Assembly (NCBI GenBank): GCA_947629015.1
Contig: CANRCB010000003.1
Location: 1 to 64,000, forward strand
Origin: an uncultured Gemmiger sp.
GTDB taxonomy: Bacteria; Bacillota; Clostridia; Oscillospirales; Ruminococcaceae
Length of the DNA: 64,000 bases
Direction of reading: 5' to 3'
Part shown: positions 61,426-64,000 of the stretch, piece by piece
Layout: the number at the start of each line of letters is the position of its first letter
Position numbering within the stretch: the first letter of the stretch is position 1
Program-made: the position numbers and the translations under genes
The notes under the pieces: model-generated
The model's input: only the letters and a program-made list of their open reading frames with translations
Told to the model about the DNA's origin: nothing
Databases searched by the model: none

Positions 61426-62031
61426 ATGCCAGAGAAGGGGAAAATTGCGGTGCTGTATCCACAGCGCCCCTTTGTACATAACGACGCCGGGCAGGTGGCA
61501 CAGGAGCTGGCCGCCAAACTCCGGCAGGAGGGGTGGCGCGTACAGCTGGTCGGGCTGCCTTATACAGCGCTTACGGAGAACCAGTGGCTTGATAGCTGGT
61601 TTTTGTGCCGGCTGGCCGATCTGGGCGAATCCGACGGCGAAACGATCGACTGTGTGGTCGCTTTCGGTGCCCCGGCCTGCCTTGTCCGGCATCCCAACAA
61701 GGTGGTATTGCTGGACGGGCGTTTTTCTGTGCCGGGGCCGCCTGCCGGGGCAGCCGGCGGGCCTGCCGCTCCGGACAAGTTCCGCGCAGACATCCTGCGG
61801 ATGGGGCGGCAAGCCCTGCGGGAGGCAAGGCGGGTCTATGCGGTGACAGAAAAAGACGCGGAACTGTTTAAAAGGGAAACGGGCATGGAAGTACAACCCC
61901 TTTTGCCGCCTTCCGATGACCCGCAACAGCAGAGGGACGTTTCCGGGGAGGCGGTTTGGGACGTATTGGTACGGGAGTTGGCGTTCCTGATGCGTCCTGC
62001 TTCCGAAAACAGTGTCGCGGATAAGGGGTGA
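61426..62031 (+). CDS. Half glycosyltransferase (GT-B N-terminal domain only)
   Basis: 201 residues. KIAVLYPQRPFVHNDAGQVA and VVAFGAPACLVRHPNKVVLL line up with the N-terminal half of the next gene (IAVLHALVPFVSGGAELHVK and LKVPTFMVKHPNKAVWVM). The nucleotide-sugar half with the Glu-x7-Glu motif is absent, so it cannot be a complete GT4 enzyme. It has a proper start, no internal stop and coupled translation, so it may be expressed, either as a degenerate paralogue or as a helper subunit. The last 30 residues are not similar. Confidence 0.65.
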   Translation: MPEKGKIAVLYPQRPFVHNDAGQVAQELAAKLRQEGWRVQLVGLPYTALTENQWLDSWFLCRLADLGESDGETIDCVVAFGAPACLVRHPNKVVLLDGRFSVPGPPAGAAGGPAAPDKFRADILRMGRQALREARRVYAVTEKDAELFKRETGMEVQPLLPPSDDPQQQRDVSGEAVWDVLVRELAFLMRPASENSVADKG

Positions 62032-62036
62032 ATCTG

Positions 62037-63089
62037 TTGAGCAAAAAGCGTATTGCGGTACTGCACGCACTGGTGCCCTTTGTGAGCGGCGGTGCGGAGC
62101 TGCATGTAAAGGGCCTGCGTGATGCATTGGTACGCCGCGGTTACGAGGCGGAGGTGGTTTCCCTGCCGTTCAAATGGTACCCGCGCAAGTCTCTGGAGGA
62201 CAGTTACCTGATGTGGCGTATGCTGGATCTGACCGCCTGCGAGGCCGGCCCGATCGATCTGGCCATCGCCCTGAAGGTACCCACCTTTATGGTCAAGCAC
62301 CCCAACAAGGCGGTTTGGGTCATGCACCAGTTCCGCCAGGCGTATGACTGGCGGGACGACCCGGCCAAAGGCGGGCTCGACCTGACGGAAGAAGGCCGCC
62401 AGATCATTGCCGAAGTGACGCGGATGGACAACTTGGGCATCGGGGAAGCAAGGGCGGTCTATGCCAACTCCCGCAATGTGGCTGCCCGATTGCAAAAGTA
62501 CAATGGGATCGCCTCGGCACCGCTGTACCATCCGCCTTCTCTGGTGGGGCGCTACCGCATCGGCGAATATGGGGATTACATCCTCTCCGTAGGCCGGCTG
62601 GATGCCGCCAAACGCATCGACCTGCTCATCCGTGCGCTGCCGTATTGTGACAGCCACATCCGCGTCAAGATCGCCGGGCGCGGGCCGGAGATGACGGCCC
62701 TGCAAAAGCTCGCCGTGGAGCTGGGCGTGGCGGACAGGGTGGATCTGCTCGGCTTTGTGCCGGACGACGACCTTTTGGATCTGTACGCCAACGCGCTGGC
62801 CGTCTGTTACCCGCCCCTTGACGAGGATTACGGCTATGTCACGCTGGAGGCGTTCCTCTCGCAAAAACCCGTCCTGACCTGCCATGATTCCGGCGGCGTG
62901 CTGGAATTTGCAAGGGAAGGGGAGAATGCCTTTATCACGGACTTTGACGCCGCGCAGATGGGTGCCGCTTTTGATAAGGTGTATGCCAACAAGGCGATGG
63001 CGCGTGATATGGGCGCCTCCGGCTATGGCCTGGTAAAGGATATCAGTTGGGACAATGTCGTGGACGAATTGACCAAAACGATACGGTAG
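62037..63089 (+). CDS. Glycosyltransferase, GT4 family
   Basis: 350 residues if the TTG at 62037 is used (AAGGGG eight bases before). A GTG at 62028 overlapping the previous stop is the alternative. N-terminal IAVLHALVPFVSGGAELHVK, a middle DRLDAAKRIDLLI-like segment (VGRLDAAKRIDLLIRAL), and PPLDEDYGYVTLEAFLSQKP as the Glu motif in the C-terminal half. This C-terminal pattern is seen in WbpZ-type and other rhamnosyl/mannosyltransferases. Part of the second transcription unit with the methyltransferase. Confidence 0.86.
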   Translation: MSKKRIAVLHALVPFVSGGAELHVKGLRDALVRRGYEAEVVSLPFKWYPRKSLEDSYLMWRMLDLTACEAGPIDLAIALKVPTFMVKHPNKAVWVMHQFRQAYDWRDDPAKGGLDLTEEGRQIIAEVTRMDNLGIGEARAVYANSRNVAARLQKYNGIASAPLYHPPSLVGRYRIGEYGDYILSVGRLDAAKRIDLLIRALPYCDSHIRVKIAGRGPEMTALQKLAVELGVADRVDLLGFVPDDDLLDLYANALAVCYPPLDEDYGYVTLEAFLSQKPVLTCHDSGGVLEFAREGENAFITDFDAAQMGAAFDKVYANKAMARDMGASGYGLVKDISWDNVVDELTKTIR

Positions 63090-63094
63090 GTGAT

Positions 63095-64000
63095 ATGATG
63101 CGCATTGGGTATTGTTCCCCGTTCAACCCCATGAAGTCCGGCATCTCGGATTTCAGTGAGGAGCTTGTATTCGCCTTGGCAGAGCAGATGGAGGTCGTGA
63201 TTTTCTCCCCCGTTGAGGTCACTAACAAGGCCCTGCGGGAAAAATTTGAGATCCATCTGCTTTCCGACCTGGACGACGCGGCTTTGCGCGGTTCTCTGGA
63301 TCAGATCGTCTACCATCTCGGCAACAACGCCGATATGCACACGGAGATCATGGAGATGCTGCACAAATACCCCGGTGTGGTGGAGCTGCATGATTTCGGT
63401 ATGCACCACTTTGCGGCGGAGTATTACCTGGGCAAACGCCAGGACGGGCAGGGGTATCTGGATCTTGCCCACTATTGCCACGGGGAGCGGGGGCTTGCTG
63501 TCGCGCAGGCGTTTTTGGCCGGAAAAGCCCCGGCACCGTGGGAGACGCACCCCTTGGATATGTCGATGAACAAGCGCTATATCGACGAGGCAACGGGCAT
63601 CATCGTCCATTCCCCCCTGTTGAAAGACATGGTCATGGCGTGCCGGCCGGATGTGCCCATTGCTGTCGTCATGCATCATTCCGCCGATCTGTATGATGAC
63701 CCGCAAACGCTGCAAAAGGAATGCCGGGCCAGGCTGGGCCTGCCGGAAGGGCAACTCATCTTCGGCAGTTTCGGGTTCGCGCAGGAAAACAAGCGCATCA
63801 TCCCTATCCTGGATGCGTTGGAGCGCTACCGTAAAGAGTGGGGCGGTGAGTTCCGCTACTATATCGTCGGCAAACCGCAACCCGGTTTGGCGCTGCCACA
63901 AAAGATCCATCAGCGCGGCTTGGAGGATAATGTTTTCATCACAGGTTTTACCGAACTTGAGGATTTCAAACTCTATATGGGCGCCTGTGATTTCTGCCTG
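63095..64000 (+). CDS. Glycosyltransferase, GT4 family, partial
   Basis: 302 codons to the window edge, no stop. N-terminal MRIGYCSPFNPMKSGISDFS, PGVVELHDFGMHHFAAEYYL, central YIDEATGIIVHSPLLKDMVM and IAVVMHHSADLYDD, and the start of the C-terminal half (LIFGSFGFAQENKRIIPILD). This N-terminal pattern is known from GT4 enzymes of O-antigen loci with methyltransferase neighbours. A second ATG follows at 63098. The Glu-x7-Glu part is expected beyond the edge. Confidence 0.85.
   Translation, partial: MMRIGYCSPFNPMKSGISDFSEELVFALAEQMEVVIFSPVEVTNKALREKFEIHLLSDLDDAALRGSLDQIVYHLGNNADMHTEIMEMLHKYPGVVELHDFGMHHFAAEYYLGKRQDGQGYLDLAHYCHGERGLAVAQAFLAGKAPAPWETHPLDMSMNKRYIDEATGIIVHSPLLKDMVMACRPDVPIAVVMHHSADLYDDPQTLQKECRARLGLPEGQLIFGSFGFAQENKRIIPILDALERYRKEWGGEFRYYIVGKPQPGLALPQKIHQRGLEDNVFITGFTELEDFKLYMGACDFCL

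Overview
The window looks like chromosomal DNA of a GC-rich gut Clostridia, probably Oscillospiraceae/Ruminococcaceae (Bacillota). This rests on gene order and protein flavour: a dgt-dnaG-rpoD operon, an [FeFe] hydrogenase beside a NuoF/GltD-type fusion, strong Shine-Dalgarno sites, type III pantothenate kinase, and L31 with Zn cysteines. The species cannot be fixed from the sequence alone. Positions 1 to about 3,780 are clearly poorer in GC than the rest and appear to be the end of an inserted mobile element.

Layout. 1-3,780: truncated phage baseplate gene (XkdQ-like, running off the left edge) and an arsenic operon (arsR, permease, acr3), ending inside the 3' end of rlmD, whose last ~94 codons look element-derived. 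5,354-6,716: GtrB/GtrA-like lipid-sugar pair. 6,849-14,263: accessory metabolism and regulators (SDR/TetR, AraC/galactokinase, a broken sigma-factor remnant, AraC/MATE, AlkZ-related protein). 14,332-21,257: HydA with its flavoprotein partner, coaX, a GNAT, coaBC. 21,413-32,138: two ECF sigma/anti-sigma-like pairs flanking asnB and a four-gene Gld-type ABC operon whose last protein fuses DUF4340 to a NagZ-type GH3 enzyme. 32,259-42,175: PAP2 phosphatase, comM, phosphohexomutase, rpmE with a structured leader, a hairpin-rich repeat, IMPACT protein, dgt-dnaG-rpoD.

42,420-64,000: a large surface-polysaccharide locus, all on the + strand and running off the right edge. A polyprenyl-phosphate sugar transferase starts the chain. 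ManB, ManA, ManC, Gmd and an Rmd-like reductase would make GDP-D-rhamnose (or a close 6-deoxy-hexose). About nine GT4 enzymes build the glycan, and a Wzm/Wzt ABC transporter exports it. Wzt has a C-terminal glycan-binding-type domain, and a coiled-coil methyltransferase is encoded downstream. Together these suggest the ABC-dependent, capped-chain pathway known from A-band/O9a O-antigens and Geobacillus S-layer glycans. A small protein carries the same anchor and coiled coil as the methyltransferase but no enzyme domain.

Most interesting leads: the DUF4340-GH3 fusion operon, the anchor/coiled-coil scaffold pair in the glycan locus, the hairpin array after rpmE, the hybrid rlmD at the element boundary, and the asnB start site placed directly after a terminator-like hairpin. 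No tRNA, rRNA or CRISPR array was seen.
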